A stretch of DNA of 64,000 bases from Tenrec ecaudatus (GCF_050624435.1 NC_134530.1:144810721-144874720), one strand, 5' to 3'; positions 42,970-55,199 are shown, numbered from the stretch's first letter. Translations and numbers: made by a program. Notes: generated from the letters alone by a model not told the origin.

Positions 42970-44830
42970 GCTAAACAGTCAGTTTTCCTTTTGCCTGGGA
43001 TTTCACATGGAAAACCGTTCTTTGGGTTTTTTTTTTTTTTTTTTTGAGGCTAAATGAGTTTGCCAACTTCCCTGAGGGAAGAGACCCTCAGAGGGGCCAG
43101 GGTGGAGAGCAGCTCAGGGAAGACTCAAGAGATCTAACCCGGGTGTCTTCTCACCCACTTTTCTCCCCGCGGAGGGCAGTGAGCTGGGGCTTAGAGAACT
43201 GTTGGCTGCAGGGCCCTGGGAGAAGCTTTCAGATTTCCTCCTGGGTCCCATCCAGCCAGCTTACTCGCTGATTTCTTGCTCATGAGCTCCTCTGGAGAGT
43301 GACCATCAGGGCTAAGAGTAGCAGGAAGCGACAGCTAAGTGGAGGTTACGTGGGTTTGTGCACTGGGGCAGGTGCAGGGGACACCTGGGCTCAGTGTAGG
43401 CAGCCACCTGTAGGCAGCCACCTGGGCTCAGTGCTGTGAGCCCTGCAGCAAGTCTCTATCCTGGCATTCAGCTTCCTCCTCCGTGCCAGGGGAGAGTCCC
43501 CGCCCACTGGGCCTCTTCTAGGCTCTAGATTCTAGAGAGGATGGCATGGAACAGAGGGAATGCTCCGACTACTGGGAAGGGTGGGAACGGTGCAAGGTTT
43601 GTTTTTGTTGACTTGGAAGGCAATCCCGAGGCTCCTCCGGGAACGGGTGCGGGCGTGATGGGAAGAGTCTAAGGGCAACACTGACTCAGGAAGGTGAGCA
43701 ATGACGTAACGCGTCCCCTCTCAGGGCAGAATCTTCCTCATGGGTCACATGGAGTGCGGGTGGGGGGGGATTGGGGCTGTACCCCCCCCCCCCTACACAC
43801 ACCAGGAGCTTGCCACACGCAGATCCCAGTGCCCTCCAGGGTGCACACTGGGTGTGGTTGGGACCTGTGGTTCTCATCGGTCAGCGCTGGCCTCCCCTGT
43901 CGCGGAGGTGAGGGCACGCGTGTTGATGGGAGCGCACCCTCACATGTGCATGCCAGAGCACCGCTTAGGGAGCTAGTGTGTCGGGGGCATCAGGACCATG
44001 GCAGCTCGGCTTGTCTATTGCTCCTTGCCGTAGCCTGTTGGTACTGACAGCCAAGCGGACTCGCTAGCCTTCGCGGGAGGAAGGAGCGGGGAGAGTCAGG
44101 GTGATTGCCAGAGCAGAGCATCGGCTGGGAGAGGCCGAGGGCGCCTGACTCAGGAAGTTACACTCTTCACAGGGGCTGACGTGTTTCTGCTTCTGCAGAG
44201 CTGCCTCATCCATCAGAGAGGTGGAGGTCCTTCTGTCCCCAGATGCTTGGAGTGAGGACATTTTGATCTTTGCCAAGAAGCCAGTGGCTGTTTGACCGAA
44301 CCGGGATTCTGTCTGTGGTCTGGGGACCAGACGTCCCTGTCAGATACCACTTGAGTCAGTACACTCTGGCTACCAAAAGTAGAAAACCCCAACTGAAGGT
44401 GGCTTAACATCTGGTCAAATCACGACCCAAAGATGTCACCAGGACCCAGGCTCCGTTCGCTGTGCTGCTCTGTCCTCCTCAGCACTGGCTTCTTCTCAGA
44501 GGTTCCATCACCGTGGTGTCAGGGGCTGCTGCAGCCCCATGCCCCCTACTTCCACCCAACTGGAAAAAGAAACACTCTCCCCAGCAGGACCACCCTGGCC
44601 TCCAGGGTGACATGGTCAGCTTAGGCCATTCGGGGTCAACAGTAATTGTCAGGTGCATGTTGTGGTAGGTTGAATTTGATCCAGATTTAGCCAAAGTGAG
44701 GGGGATAGAAATGAGTGCTCAGTCCAAAGAACATGACCCTTTTTTCTTGGTGGCACTGAGGCTTCCCTCTGCCATCTTTGTGGTAAGATAAAAGGTGACG
44801 CAAGGACACTTCCTTACATTGGACCCCACC
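42970..44830. other. Unassigned interval
   Basis: Largely single-copy by eye. Holds a T-run (43028-43046), a C-run (43782-43794) and a short direct repeat of CAGCCACCTG units near 43385-43435. No exon recognised. Confidence 0.45.
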
Positions 44831-44832
44831 CT

Positions 44833-44967
44833 AGCAAGGAGTCCTGCTGTCGGCCTGCTAACCACAAGGTCAGCAGTTTGAACCCACCAGAAGCTCCCAG
44901 GGAGAGAGGAGGCCTTCTGCTCCTGCGAATTGCCTCAATGGCAGGGAGTTTGGTATTTGGTTTGTCT
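44833..44967 (+). mobile_element. AfroSINE with internal deletion
   Basis: CCTGCTAACCACAAGGTCAG, GTTTGAACCCACCAGAAGC, then directly CCTCAATGGCAGGGAGTTTGG; the central 60-70 bp are missing. Confidence 0.85.
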
Positions 44968-44969
44968 CC

Positions 44970-45940
44970 GCCTTCCAACTGATTGGCTGATCAAATCAGA
45001 TCATAGGATGAGGGATGATTGCATCATTATGTAACTGCCAAATTACATCCTTACTGAAATGTCAGATGACTGAGAATCCTGTCCCAGCAGTGGGGCACAC
45101 AACTTGGTCCAAGACGTCGGCTCACCACCTACTTTCGTTAGTAAGTCTAATTAGACACAGCCATAGTCACTTGTCCCCAGGGGTCTGTGGCAGCTTTCCC
45201 ACTGTCACTGCAGCGTCGCGTCCCTGCCCAGACGATACTCTCGACTTTCTCCTCTGGATTTCAATTCATTGGCATGGCCACACAGAACTCACAGACAGTG
45301 CTCACAATTATGGGGTCTAATGGGGAACTGAGAAATGCTCAGGAGACAGGTGTTCAGTCAGCACATGTTACAAAGTTCTCTCGGAGCTGCTCACAAGTGA
45401 ACACAAGGTATGCTACCTCTCTGTGGGCCTCAGTTGGAATGCACTCAGCTCAGGCTCTGTGGGCTGGTGGATTCAGCTTGGGAATTAAGTGCCCAGAGGC
45501 ACCCCAACCCACGCGCCAGCCTCCTGCCCGCAAGCACTTGGCTTTACTTGCTTTGTGGGTTGGGAAGTCCCCCCATGCAGTCCATGCTCTGACGTCACAG
45601 CTGTCTTTGGGATCCAGCAGGCTCGCTGTGCAGGGAACCCAGGGGACGCTCCACTCCTGCCTCTCGTTGGTAGTGAAACCCTCTCCCAGGCTCCTGCTTC
45701 TCAGAGGGTGCATCGTGTGCCCAGCAGGATGGCGCTCAGGATGATTCCTGTTCCCGATTCCTCACAGCGAATCCCACCAGTGTCCCTGAGTTTCCGGCCC
45801 AGAGTATGCAGGCATGTTGTGTGGTGGGAGTTAGAGAGACTGTGGCTGGAAGAACCACATCCAGTAACTCACTGCCCCGGTATGATCCTCATAACTCAAA
45901 TGCTGGCTGCCGGGACCTTCACAGAGAAAGCTCACTGACA
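44970..45940. other. Unassigned interval
   Basis: Open frames of up to 185 codons on the plus strand, no domain or homologue recognised. Confidence 0.4.
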
Positions 45941-45952
45941 CTTGGTTTAGAG

Positions 45953-46140
45953 CAGCGGTCCTCACCCTGTGGGCCGGCCCCTTTGGGGGTCGAACGACCC
46001 TCTCACAGGGGTCTCCTGATTCATAACAGCAGAAAAATGACAGTGATGAAGTAGCAACGAAAAAAATTTGATGGCTGGGGGGTCACTGCAACATGAGGAA
46101 GTGTATGAAAGGGTCGCGGCACCAGGAAGGCCGAGAACTG
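45953..46140. mobile_element. SPIN-type hAT MITE, copy 2, with 8-bp duplication
   Basis: 188 bp, opposite orientation to copy 1. Starts CAGCGGTCCTCACCCTGTGG and ends CCGAGAACTG. The interior has CCCTTTGGGGGTCGAACGACC, AAGTAGCAACGAAAA and GGGGTCACTGCAACATGAGG. Flanked by GTTTAGAG (45945-45952) and GATTAGAG (46141-46148), 7 of 8 matching. Confidence 0.9.
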
Positions 46141-46148
46141 GATTAGAG

Positions 46149-46500
46149 AGTTGCGAACAGCATTAGAAAGATGAAAGGGACTGGTCTCGAGCTGACCATC
46201 GCGGTCCCTGCATGCGATACGGCTATGTCTTTCTCCACGGTCTACTGCATGACTTCCATGCCTGTGTGTGCTGGGTTCCCATTTATTTTTATGGCGGGTC
46301 AGGGCCCCAGCCATGAGGAAAACTGCAGCCAAGCACTCTTCAGGCAGGCAGTTTGTTAAGGAGGCCAATTTGTGGCCACAGTGCCTCCTGGGTTGGGGAT
46401 GAGCTACCGGCCTGAGAGGTCAGGTGTGGAGAATAAATGACTCCTGTTAATAGGAGTGACCATGAAACTATTTTTTGAAAAAAGTGGTACAAATAGGTAT
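46149..46500. other. Unassigned interval
   Basis: No feature recognised. Confidence 0.4.
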
Positions 46501-46516
46501 AAGAAAAACATTTATT

Positions 46517-48765
46517 GGAGCACAGCCTGGCCCACCAGGCCGTGATGATGATGTTCCTGAGTAGAGCAGCCAGTCCACAGAGAGAACAACATGGCTGGCC
46601 CCACTATGAGAAATGATGCCAATCAGTGACTAAGGTCGATACAGGGGACAGCACCGGAGACACAGTGTGGGAATTGCATGACCTGATCCCACCACACCGA
46701 GGCAAATCACTGGGGGAGTGCAGCGGAACAGCAAGGGAATGGAGTGGCAAGGTCCCCAGGGAAGGCTGAAAGTGGACTTTGGGGCCAGGGCGTGGTGCCC
46801 CAAAAGACTGGACTGGAAAACGCTCCTAAGGGCCAGCAAACGATCCCTGAACTAACTACAAGCTTTTCTCTTGTGAACTGTTTAGTTCTGTTCTTTGTCA
46901 GTGGTTTGTTTTTGTTTTGTTGCCTGGTTATATACTGTTGCTTTGTTTTCCTCTGTCTTGTTTTCGTGCATGTTAGTGTCTCCACAGGTCTGTCTGAATA
47001 GGACAGGCTGGATGAACTATCTGGAGGAAAAACAACGGGACCGACAGTTCCGGGGGGACTTGGGGTGGGGGGTAGAGAGGGTAAGGAAGTGGTGTTAACA
47101 AACCCAGGGACAAGGGAAAAACATGGGACCCCAAATGGTAGAGAAGGGGGAGTGGCAGGCCTGGTGGGAAACGATCAAGGGTAAGGTTGCTTAGAGAAGA
47201 GATATACTCTAGCCCAGGTGGCGACGAAGCATGGTAGTAGGGCAGGAGGAAAGTCAAGGGAGATGGAGGAAAGAGCTAGGAGTCAAAGGGCATTCTTGGA
47301 GGTCTAGATAAATACATGTACATGCAAATATATATAGGAGGATGGGGAAATAGATCTATGTGTCTATATTTATAGGTCAAGTATTAAGGTGGCGGAAGGA
47401 CCTTGGGCCTCTACTCAAACACTCCCTCAATGCATGAGTACCTTCTTTTATTAAATTGGAACTCTATGATGCTCACTCTCCCGACACAACGGCTGGAGCC
47501 AAAGTGGGTGAACAAGTAAATGTGGTGAAGAAAGCTGATGGTGCCCGGCTATCAAAAGAGATAGTGACTGGGGTCTTAAAGGCTTGAAGATAAACAAGCG
47601 GCCATCTAGCTCAGAAGCAACAAATTCCACATGGAAGAACACACCAGCCTGTGTGATCGAGGGGTCCCAAAGGGATCAGTTACCAGGCATCAAAGAACAA
47701 AAAATCATATCATTGACTGCACACCTCCATGATAGGATCACTGAAGACAAATGGGTGCATAAGTAAATGTGGTGAAGAAAGCTGATGGTGCCCGGCTATC
47801 AAAAGAGATAGTGTCTGGGGTCTTAAAGGCTTGAAGGTGAACAAGCGGCCATCTAGCTCAGAAGCAAAAAAGCCCACATGGAAGAAGCACACCGGCCAGT
47901 GCGATCACAAGGTGCCAAGGGACCAGGTATAAGGCATCATGCAAAAAAAAAGATATAAGTGTGTGTATGTATGTGTATATGTATATATATACCACATTAA
48001 ATGAAGGGGGAAGTGCAGAGTGGAGACCCAAGGCCCAAGTGTCGGCCAATGGAGATCCCCTCATAGAGGGGTTTAGGCGAGGAGATGGGTTAATTAGGGT
48101 GTGAGGTAGTACCGATGAAGAACACAGCTTTCCCCCAGATCCTGGATGCTTCCTCCCCCCAACTACCATGATCCGAATTCTACCTTGCAGGGCTGGATAG
48201 GACAGAGGCTGTACACTGGTACATATGAGGGCTGGAGGTACAGGGAATCCAGGGTGGATGATACCTTCAGGACCAAGGGTGTGAGGGACGATGCTGGGAG
48301 AGTGGAGGGTGAGTGGGTTGGAAAGGGGGAACTGATTACAAGGATCCACATGTGACCTCTTCCCTGGGAGAGGGACAGCAGAGAAGGGGGGAAGGGAGAC
48401 TCCGGATAGGGCAAGATATGACAAAATAACGAGGTATAAATTACCAAGGGCACATGAGGGAGGGGGGAAAGGGGAGGGAGGGGAAAAAAAAAAGAGGACC
48501 TGATGCAAGGGGCTTAAGTGGAGAGCAAATGCCTTGAGAATGATTGGGGCAGGGAATGTATGGATGTGCTTTATACAATTGATGTATGTATATGTATGGA
48601 TGGTGATAAGAGTTGTATGAGTCCCTAATAAAATGTAAAAAAAGAAAAGAGGAGAAAAAATGATTAGGGCAAAGACTGTACAGATGTGCTTTATACAATT
48701 GATGTATGTATTAGTATGAACTGTGATAAGAAATGTATGAGCCCCAATAAATTATTAAAAAAAAT
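46517..48765 (+). mobile_element. Young LINE 3' UTR insertion, longest copy, with target-site duplication
   Basis: 2.25 kb, 5'-truncated, ending CCCCAATAAATTATTAAAAA, flanked by AAAACATTTATT (46505-46516 and 48766-48777, 12 of 12). The right 1.35 kb is nearly identical to 13.4-14.8 kb, including the 248-bp-spaced duplication (47520 and 47767) and the doubled tail. The left 0.9 kb (for example GGGCCAGGGCGTGGTGCCCC) has no other copy in the window. It carries no LINE ORF. Confidence 0.88.
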
Positions 48766-48779
48766 AAAACATTTATTTC

Positions 48780-49740
48780 AGCATTTTTTGGTACACATAA
48801 TTCAGTGACATCAGTTGGGTTTGAAAGCTTTTTTTCAGTAGTGACCTGGCCGCGCTGGCTTATCCAGGGAGAGGATGAGCCGGAGTCTGGCCAGGAGAAA
48901 GCTGAGCCAGCCAAGGCCAGCTGAAGGAAGGGTCTGCTTTGGGAGCGTGGGGAGTCAGGAGTGGTGGCCCCCAGGACAGGCGTCACCACTACATCCCAAG
49001 GACGTCTCCCAGCGGCCTCTTGTGGAGGTGAAGGCCGCCTTCAAGGCTCTGCTGGTGCTCACACTGCCATTTCCAGAGGGGTGTGCTGCTGCCTCCAGAT
49101 GGAAAGCCACAGGCCCGCGGAGGCCACCCACAGAGCAATGACCGGGCAGCATTAGTGCTGAAGAGGGGCTTTCTGTTTCGGCTCCTCCTGACCGTGGGAG
49201 GAGGGCTTTCAGACCAAGCTTCACCTTAGACCACATGGGTGCTCCGTGGGACCACTGGCGCCTGGGTTCCCTTCTCCTGAGAATGCCTCTCTGGCCAGAG
49301 GAGGAAGCCTTCCCTCCTGGGGGCTCTGGGAAGGGAGTCAGACACCCCGTATGTCTGTTTTCTTGTTCCTGGCTTTCTGGCTTCTACCTCTTGCCCTCCC
49401 TGCCCTCCAGCTCCGGGGCATCTTCCTGCTGGACTGGGAGCAATTAGACTTGGAGGAGACGGACGGGTCTGATCATTTTCACGACCTCCCTGTCTTCAGC
49501 AAGAAGCGCAAGGGCTGTTTATTACTGCTGTCACTTCAAAGGCATTGCTGGGACCCCTAGAAATGACGGCTTTGGCATTTATGGGGGAGCCTGTGAGCTA
49601 ATGAGCCAGAGAGGTCTGTGGTGCCTGGGAGATCCTCTTACCAGAAGGAGCAGCTCATACCAGAGGAATAGCCAGCAATTTATTGGCAGTATCCAGGGCA
49701 GGCTTGTACAGAACATGCTAACTCTGTCCTTCATGTTGAT
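48780..49740. other. Unassigned interval
   Basis: GC-rich, single-copy by eye. Checked for PROK1-like exons; none found. Confidence 0.45.
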
Positions 49741-49744
49741 GGGA

Positions 49745-49885
49745 CCTACCGATCAAATGGGAGAGGGAGGTCTTTCCACTCCGGCTGACAGTCACAGTCT
49801 CAGAAGCCCACAGGGCAAGTGCCATAGGGTCTCTGTGGGCCGGCATCCACGGGATGGCAGTGCGCTTGTTTGGTTGCTCGGTTTT
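49745..49885 (+). mobile_element. AfroSINE, 5'-truncated
   Basis: AGTCTCAGAAGCCCACAGGGC, CATAGGGTCTCTGTGGGCCG, GGGATGGCAGTGCGC. Confidence 0.75.
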
Positions 49886-50099
49886 CATGACCAGCTCGGC
49901 AGATGACTCCGAGTATGTTCTTGGAACGGAAACCCCAAGAATGCTACCCCAGACAGGGGGCCTAGGCTCTCCTTCCTGGAACTGGCCTCTGGAATTTGGA
50001 AGAAACATTAAAGATCCATTCACTCCCTGATCTCCTAATCTTTCCAAATTGAAGTCCCTTTTCAAAGCGAGTTGACGGGAAGCCCTGATTTCAAGACAA

Positions 50100-50190
50100 C
50101 TCACCCGTCTTGGGAACTCACAGGGGCAGGTCTGTTCTGCGCAGTAGGGTCATAGGAGACAGAAGGGACTTGATGGCAGTGAGTTTTTGA
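50100..50190 (+). mobile_element. AfroSINE 3' half
   Basis: GGAACTCACAGGGGCAGGTC, GGGACTTGATGGCAGTGAG. Directly followed by another copy. Confidence 0.8.
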
Positions 50191-50193
50191 ATG

Positions 50194-50374
50194 GTGCAGC
50201 CCTGGTGGTGCTGCCAGTTAAGTGCTGGACTATGAACTGCAAGATCAGGGGAACGAACCCCCCAAAATTGAGGCTTCCTGCTCCCTAAAGATTTACCGGC
50301 TCGGAAACTCAGAGGAACACTTCTACTGTGTCCCATGCCTCAGGATCAGTTCAATGACAGGGAATGTTTCGGGT
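50194..50374 (+). mobile_element. AfroSINE
   Basis: TGCAGCCCTGGTGGTGCTG, AAGATTTACCGGCTCGGAAAC, ACACTTCTACTGTGTCCC. Confidence 0.82.
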
Positions 50375-50379
50375 GAATA

Positions 50380-51630
50380 GTGCGGGAGCTGGGAGCCCGG
50401 CATGTACTGTCTGATGTAGGGTGAGATTTTAGCCTTGACACCAATCTGCGTGACCTTGGGTACTGATGGGACCACCAGTGCCTTAGTGAGGGAAGACCTT
50501 GTAATGGGCTGCTGTAGGGATCAGAGCACGCGTGCAGGTTACTCCATACGATCACTGCCCCGAAAGAGCGCCTTCTTTCTATTTGAGACTACCCCTCTGC
50601 TTGTTCCTCCCACGCCGGTCACACTTTAAGACCACCCGCAGACAACCCGATGACCTCTCTGGGCACAGGCTCCTTCCCTGTGGAAAGAGGAGACGGGGGT
50701 AGATCTTTGAGGCTAAAACTTGGAAGTGAACATGCAACTTGGTATCGTGGCAGTGGGTGTCGGAAAGCAGAACAAAGCAAGACCCCTTTCTCCGACCGTG
50801 GGCTTTTCCTGGCTCTTCAGGCATATCTCCCCACCGGCAGTGGAGCGGGTACCTCGACAAGTTGTGACTATAAGTTACCCTGTTGGGCCCTGAGGCATCA
50901 TGATGGGGGAGCTTAGTCAAAATCGTCTGCAGGTGCCACAGGGCCCCAGGGAGGAAAGTGCTGCAGCATTTCTCAGAACAGGGTAACTAATGGACAGACA
51001 TAGCTGCAAGTTCCTGTGTGCTTTCAAGGACAAGCGAGGAGAAATGAGAACTACTGATCCTGCCCTCCCCCTGAGCAGTGACGCCCGATGGCCCAGTTGG
51101 CCATTACTGGCCCCTTGGATGTTCTCGCTGTGGGAACATCTGGCTGTTTCCACAGGAGCCAGCTCCTTCCTGGGGTGTGAACAGCATAATGTCTCTTTTC
51201 AGGGAGGCCTTCTCTGTAGCGAGACGGCTTGTAACGAAAACAAGGTGTGAATGCGAAGCTAGCTGGCCAGGACCTGACCCCTTTGGTTGCCAATCCAGAA
51301 GTATCCTTGATGGGACTCTTGCTGGAAGGGGATCGAGAAGAGAGGAAGAAGAGGGAAGATGTCCTTCGAGTTTCTATGTGTCTCCTAGGGCTCATGAAGC
51401 ACATCACTACAAGCTCGACAACCTCAAACAGCAGAAACATGTTCTCCGACCGTTCCAGAGGCCCGAGCTGGGCCAAGCTCCAGCTGAAGGATCTAAGAAA
51501 ATGTATCCTTCTTTCAACTTCGGGTGATTCTAAGCATCCCTTGGTGTTTCACTCTTTACCTCCGTTTTTATGTGGCTGCCCTCTTCTCTCTTATAAGACG
51601 CTTGCTTTTGGGGATTAAGGACACATGTGA
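50380..51630. other. Unassigned interval
   Basis: 51.2-51.6 kb has overlapping open frames of 120-150 codons on both strands, none with a known domain or splice partner. Confidence 0.4.
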
Positions 51631-51637
51631 CTCATCC

Positions 51638-51824
51638 AGGAGCCCAGGTGGCATGACTGAAGGGCCGTGGCTCAAACCCATCAGGGGCTTTGAGGGTGAA
51701 CAGTGTAACAGTCTTTTCTGTCAAGGTTTACAGACTTGGAAATTCCTTGGGGGCAGTTCTACGCTGCCCTCTGTAGTGGTTGTGAGTCAGAATCAGCTTG
51801 ACTTGATGGAAATGGGATTGCTTG
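51638..51824 (+). mobile_element. AfroSINE
   Basis: CCAGGAGCCCAGGTGGCATG, GGTTTACAGACTTGGAAATTC, GGGGGCAGTTCTACGCTGCC, GAGTCAGAATCAGCTTGAC. Confidence 0.88.
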
Positions 51825-51934
51825 TAGGTCATCCAGAATGGGCGCATGTTGAGATCATTAATTTAGTCACACTGACAGTTGCAAATAAGGGCCACAGTCA
51901 CCCCTAGCCTACCTACCACAGGGTCTATGTACTC

Positions 51935-52110
51935 TGCAGTTCTGTTTCACGTAGTTCTCATGATAGACCTCTGAGCTGTAGAGAAGTCTCATTTTTGCAA
52001 AAGATAAAATCGAGCTTTAGCAAGATGAGAGAATTTGCCCCACCTCATGCCATCTGTAAGCGGCTGGACTGAGATGGAAACTTGGGCCTGTCCTAACCAG
52101 TCCAGAGAGA
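51935..52110 (+). repeat. MIR fragment
   Basis: TCATTTTTGCAAAAGATAAAATC, GCTTTAGCAAGATGAGAGAA, GGCTGGACTGAGATGG. Confidence 0.5.
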
Positions 52111-52349
52111 AGGGGAGTTAAGTAGGTTGACGCACCGAAGAGCCGTGACTGTAGTTTTGCTGGAAAGGTGAGTGTGCGATGCTGGGGAAGGTAGAAAATG
52201 AAACAGAGAGGAGATGAAGGCCAGGCCATGCAAAGCCTTGGATGCCAGACTGAGGACAGAGAAGGGCCTTCAGATGTTTAAGCCAGAGGCAGCAGGGCAG
52301 CTCTCCATGGCTGTGTGGAGAACAAATGAAAGATGAGCAACCCTGGAAG

Positions 52350-52547
52350 GAGGAGCCCAGGTGGTGCAGCGGTTGTTTGTCGGGCTGCTAGTCCCAAGGT
52401 CAGCAGTTCTAAGTCCCCAGTTGGTCCTCAAAAGAAAGGTGAGACTTTTTACTCCAGTGAAGAGTTAGATTCTCAGAAACCCCCAAGGGCAGTTCTATCC
52501 TGTCTTGTAGGATCCCCGAGAGTCAGGATTGACTCCATGTTAAAAAT
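52350..52547 (+). mobile_element. AfroSINE, full length
   Basis: GGAGGAGCCCAGGTGGTGCAG, CCAAGGTCAGCAGTTCTAAG, CAAGGGCAGTTCTATCCTGTC, TCAGGATTGACTCCATG. Confidence 0.92.
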
Positions 52548-52596
52548 CAATAGAACTGAGGGAAAGAGCCACATGATCATCTCTAGGTCTGAAGAA

Positions 52597-52798
52597 GGAG
52601 TGCAGTGGTGTAGTGGTTACAGGTTGGTTTACTATCTGCAAGGTCAGCAGTCCGGAACCACCAGCCATTCCTCAGGAGAAAGATGAGGCTTTCTACTCCA
52701 GTGACGAGTGAGTCTCAGAAGCCCATGGGGCAGTCCTATCCTGTCCTAAAGGGCCGCAGTGAGTTGGAGTCGACTTGATGGCAGTGAGTTTGAGTGAG
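52597..52798 (+). mobile_element. AfroSINE, near full length
   Basis: GAGTGCAGTGGTGTAGTGG, CTGCAAGGTCAGCAGTCCGG, GGGGCAGTCCTATCCTGTCC, GGAGTCGACTTGATGGCAG. Adjacent to the preceding copy in the same orientation. Confidence 0.92.
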
Positions 52799-52799
52799 G

Positions 52800-53800
52800 G
52801 ATGAAGAAGCATTTGATAAAATCCAGCACTGTTTCTTGAAGGAAATCCTGAAGAATATTGGAACAGAAGGGGAAACCCTCATATGACACGTGACATAGAA
52901 GAAAAGCCAACACTCAGCGTTACACTGGATGGGGACTGGCTGAGCACTCTCTCCTGTAAATCAAGAACAAGATAGAGGCGCCCAAACTCACCACTTCTGT
53001 TCAATACTGTGTTTTAAATGCTAGCCAGGTAAATCCAAAAAGAAACAGATATTCAGATTGAAAAAGAAATAAGTATATCTCTATTCATGGATGATATGAT
53101 CCTACCTAGAGTATCTGAGCATCCTCAAGAAAGCTTCTGAGGCTAGCAGAGGCATTTAGCATAGTTTCTGGGTGCAAGGTCACTAAACAATGTTGCTCAA
53201 CAACACCAATGAGAAATTGGAAAGGGAAGTTAAGGAAACAATTCTATTTTCAATAATACCTAAGATAATAAGAAATCTAGCAATAAAATCTGATCAGGAA
53301 TTTGAAGTATTTATACAGTGAAAATTATGAAATAGTACTGAAAAAGATTTAAGACTTAAATCAATGGAAAGATGATTGATGATCATGGATTGGAAGACTT
53401 AATATTGTTAAGATGTCAACACTACCCAAAGTGAACCTTAGATTCAACACAATCTTGATCTTGATCCAACAGCCTTCTTTACAGACATAGAGAAACCATT
53501 CCTCAACTTTATATGAAAAAGCAAGGGCCCTAACTCGCTGAAATCATGCTGAAATAGAAGCACAGTAGGACTTTCTGATACTAAACTACACAGCTACAGT
53601 AATCAAAACAGCCTGGTCTTGGTATAACACTAGAACCGTACACCAATGGAATGGAACTGAGAGTTCAGAAATGACTCCACACATATATCGTCAACTGACA
53701 AGGGTGCTGAGGATACGGGGGAGGAAATGTCTTCAGTAAATGATGCAGAGAAAATTGGGTTTCCACCTGTGGAAAAATGACAGAGGAACCTTTTTGGAAG
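52800..53800 (+). mobile_element. L1 ORF2 (reverse transcriptase) fossil
   Basis: Nucleotide-level L1 signature: TTCATGGATGATATGATCC (the FMDDMI version of the [Y/F]xDD catalytic box), GCTAGCCAGGTAAATC, TCTATTTTCAATAATACC, GCTACAGTAATCAAAACAGCCTGG, here read in parts. Stops in all frames; inactive. Confidence 0.88.
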
Positions 53801-54585
53801 GAGAGATTACAGCGAGCCATTGGACCAGGTAGACTAGCTATCCAGATTTATGACAACAAAGACATGAACAAATGACGTTAATATGGACAACAATCCTGGA
53901 ACCCTGAGATTCAAAGGGACAGATAAAGAAGTAGATAGAAGCCTGAAAGGAGGGACCATTGGGAAAACATTAATAGTGATGAAAAAGATCTAAAGGGAGG
54001 AAAGAATTCGAGATGCAAGCAAGGTCTAAGTGGCAGGATTTGGTAACTAAATGAATGCAGGGCAACCTCAGGAATCAGGGATAATTCCCAGATTAGACTA
54101 CGGAGTTTGTTGGAGACAGGGAGCCAGTGAGAAAGAGGGTGACTCTGGGCTGGTGTGACGTGCGCCTGCCCAATAGCTGTGAGTACTTCCCTTGTGCTCA
54201 GTTCTGTGTCAGTGATTTCCTGGCTTTCCTCGCAGAAGGGCACAGTTTCCAGACCCGGATCCTGCAATCAAGCACCCCGTGTGAAACTTCTATAAGAATT
54301 AAGCAGTGGGAAGAAAGAGGCTCCAGGGGTTGGGCCGAGAAGTCAGCAGAAGATCTGGTTTTGGGACACAGTTTCCTCAGGCAATTCTGTGGTGTGGTTC
54401 TGGGTATTGGTTTTGTATGTGTAGCCCCATCCTGTTTCTCAAGACAACCAGCTATTTAATGGGTTATTTAATAGGCTTCATTAAATTCCTTTTCTGCTGA
54501 AGCCAGCCAGAATGGGTTCTGTTATTTGCAGCTAAGAATTCTGGGCAAACCAAAGTCTTGGGGCCTTTAAGGTCGATGGGCATGA
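53801..54585. other. Unassigned interval
   Basis: No feature recognised; the left part may be worn L1. Confidence 0.35.
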
Positions 54586-54589
54586 TGTC

Positions 54590-55195
54590 ATTCACAAAGA
54601 CAATGTCCTACATCCTACTTTGGTGAGTAGTGCCTGGGTCTTAAACATTTGTGAGAAGTCATTTAAGGTGCAGCTATTGGTCTCCTCTCAGGAAAGATGA
54701 CAGATGGAAATTGAAAGACACCTGGGAATAATTAGTCCAATGGATTAGTGGACTAGGCAAACATCAATCACCACACCTTGAGATCAGAAGAGCTAGGTGG
54801 TGCCCATGTACCACTATCAACTGCCCTGGAAAGGTCCAGTTAGAGGGGGAGAGAATGTAGAGCAGAACTCAAAGTCTTCAAAGAGACCAGGTTGACTGGT
54901 TGGAGGGAGACTGGTGGATTTCAAGACTATGACCATTGGTCTCCTCGAGGTCTGGATCTGAGCTCACCCCATATCAGAACAATCAAAAGGGTCACATCTA
55001 CCCAAGGGCAACATTCTGAGGATTAGGAAAGAGGAGGGATGGAAATAAGAAACACAGAAAAGTAGGATGTGAGGGTACCTTGGGGAGATGGCAGTGGATG
55101 AGTTGAAACACAATGTACATGGAGTATTGAATATAAAACTTATGATCTGCTCTGTCAACTCGCACCTAATTCATATTAGAAAGATTTTTTAAAAA
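54590..55195 (+). mobile_element. L1-type 3' UTR fragment, older family
   Basis: CATCCTACTTTGGTGAGTAG, GGTCTCCTCTCAGGAAAGATG, GAATAATTAGTCCAATGG, TCAAAAGGGTCACATCTACCC, ending TCGCACCTAATTCATATTAG and an A-rich stretch. Best-preserved copy of this family here. Confidence 0.75.
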
Positions 55196-55199
55196 TTCC

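Noticed and set aside
45187-45744. 185-codon open frame on the plus strand
   Set aside because: No domain, no homologue, biased composition, and competing frames on both strands.
47858-48508. 216-codon open frame on the minus strand
   Set aside because: Antisense of the young LINE 3' UTR; the same frame is seen in the 14-kb copy and is a repeat artefact.
51247-51618. 123-codon open frame considered as a PROK1 or other secreted-protein exon
   Set aside because: Lacks the cysteine pattern and has no splice partners.
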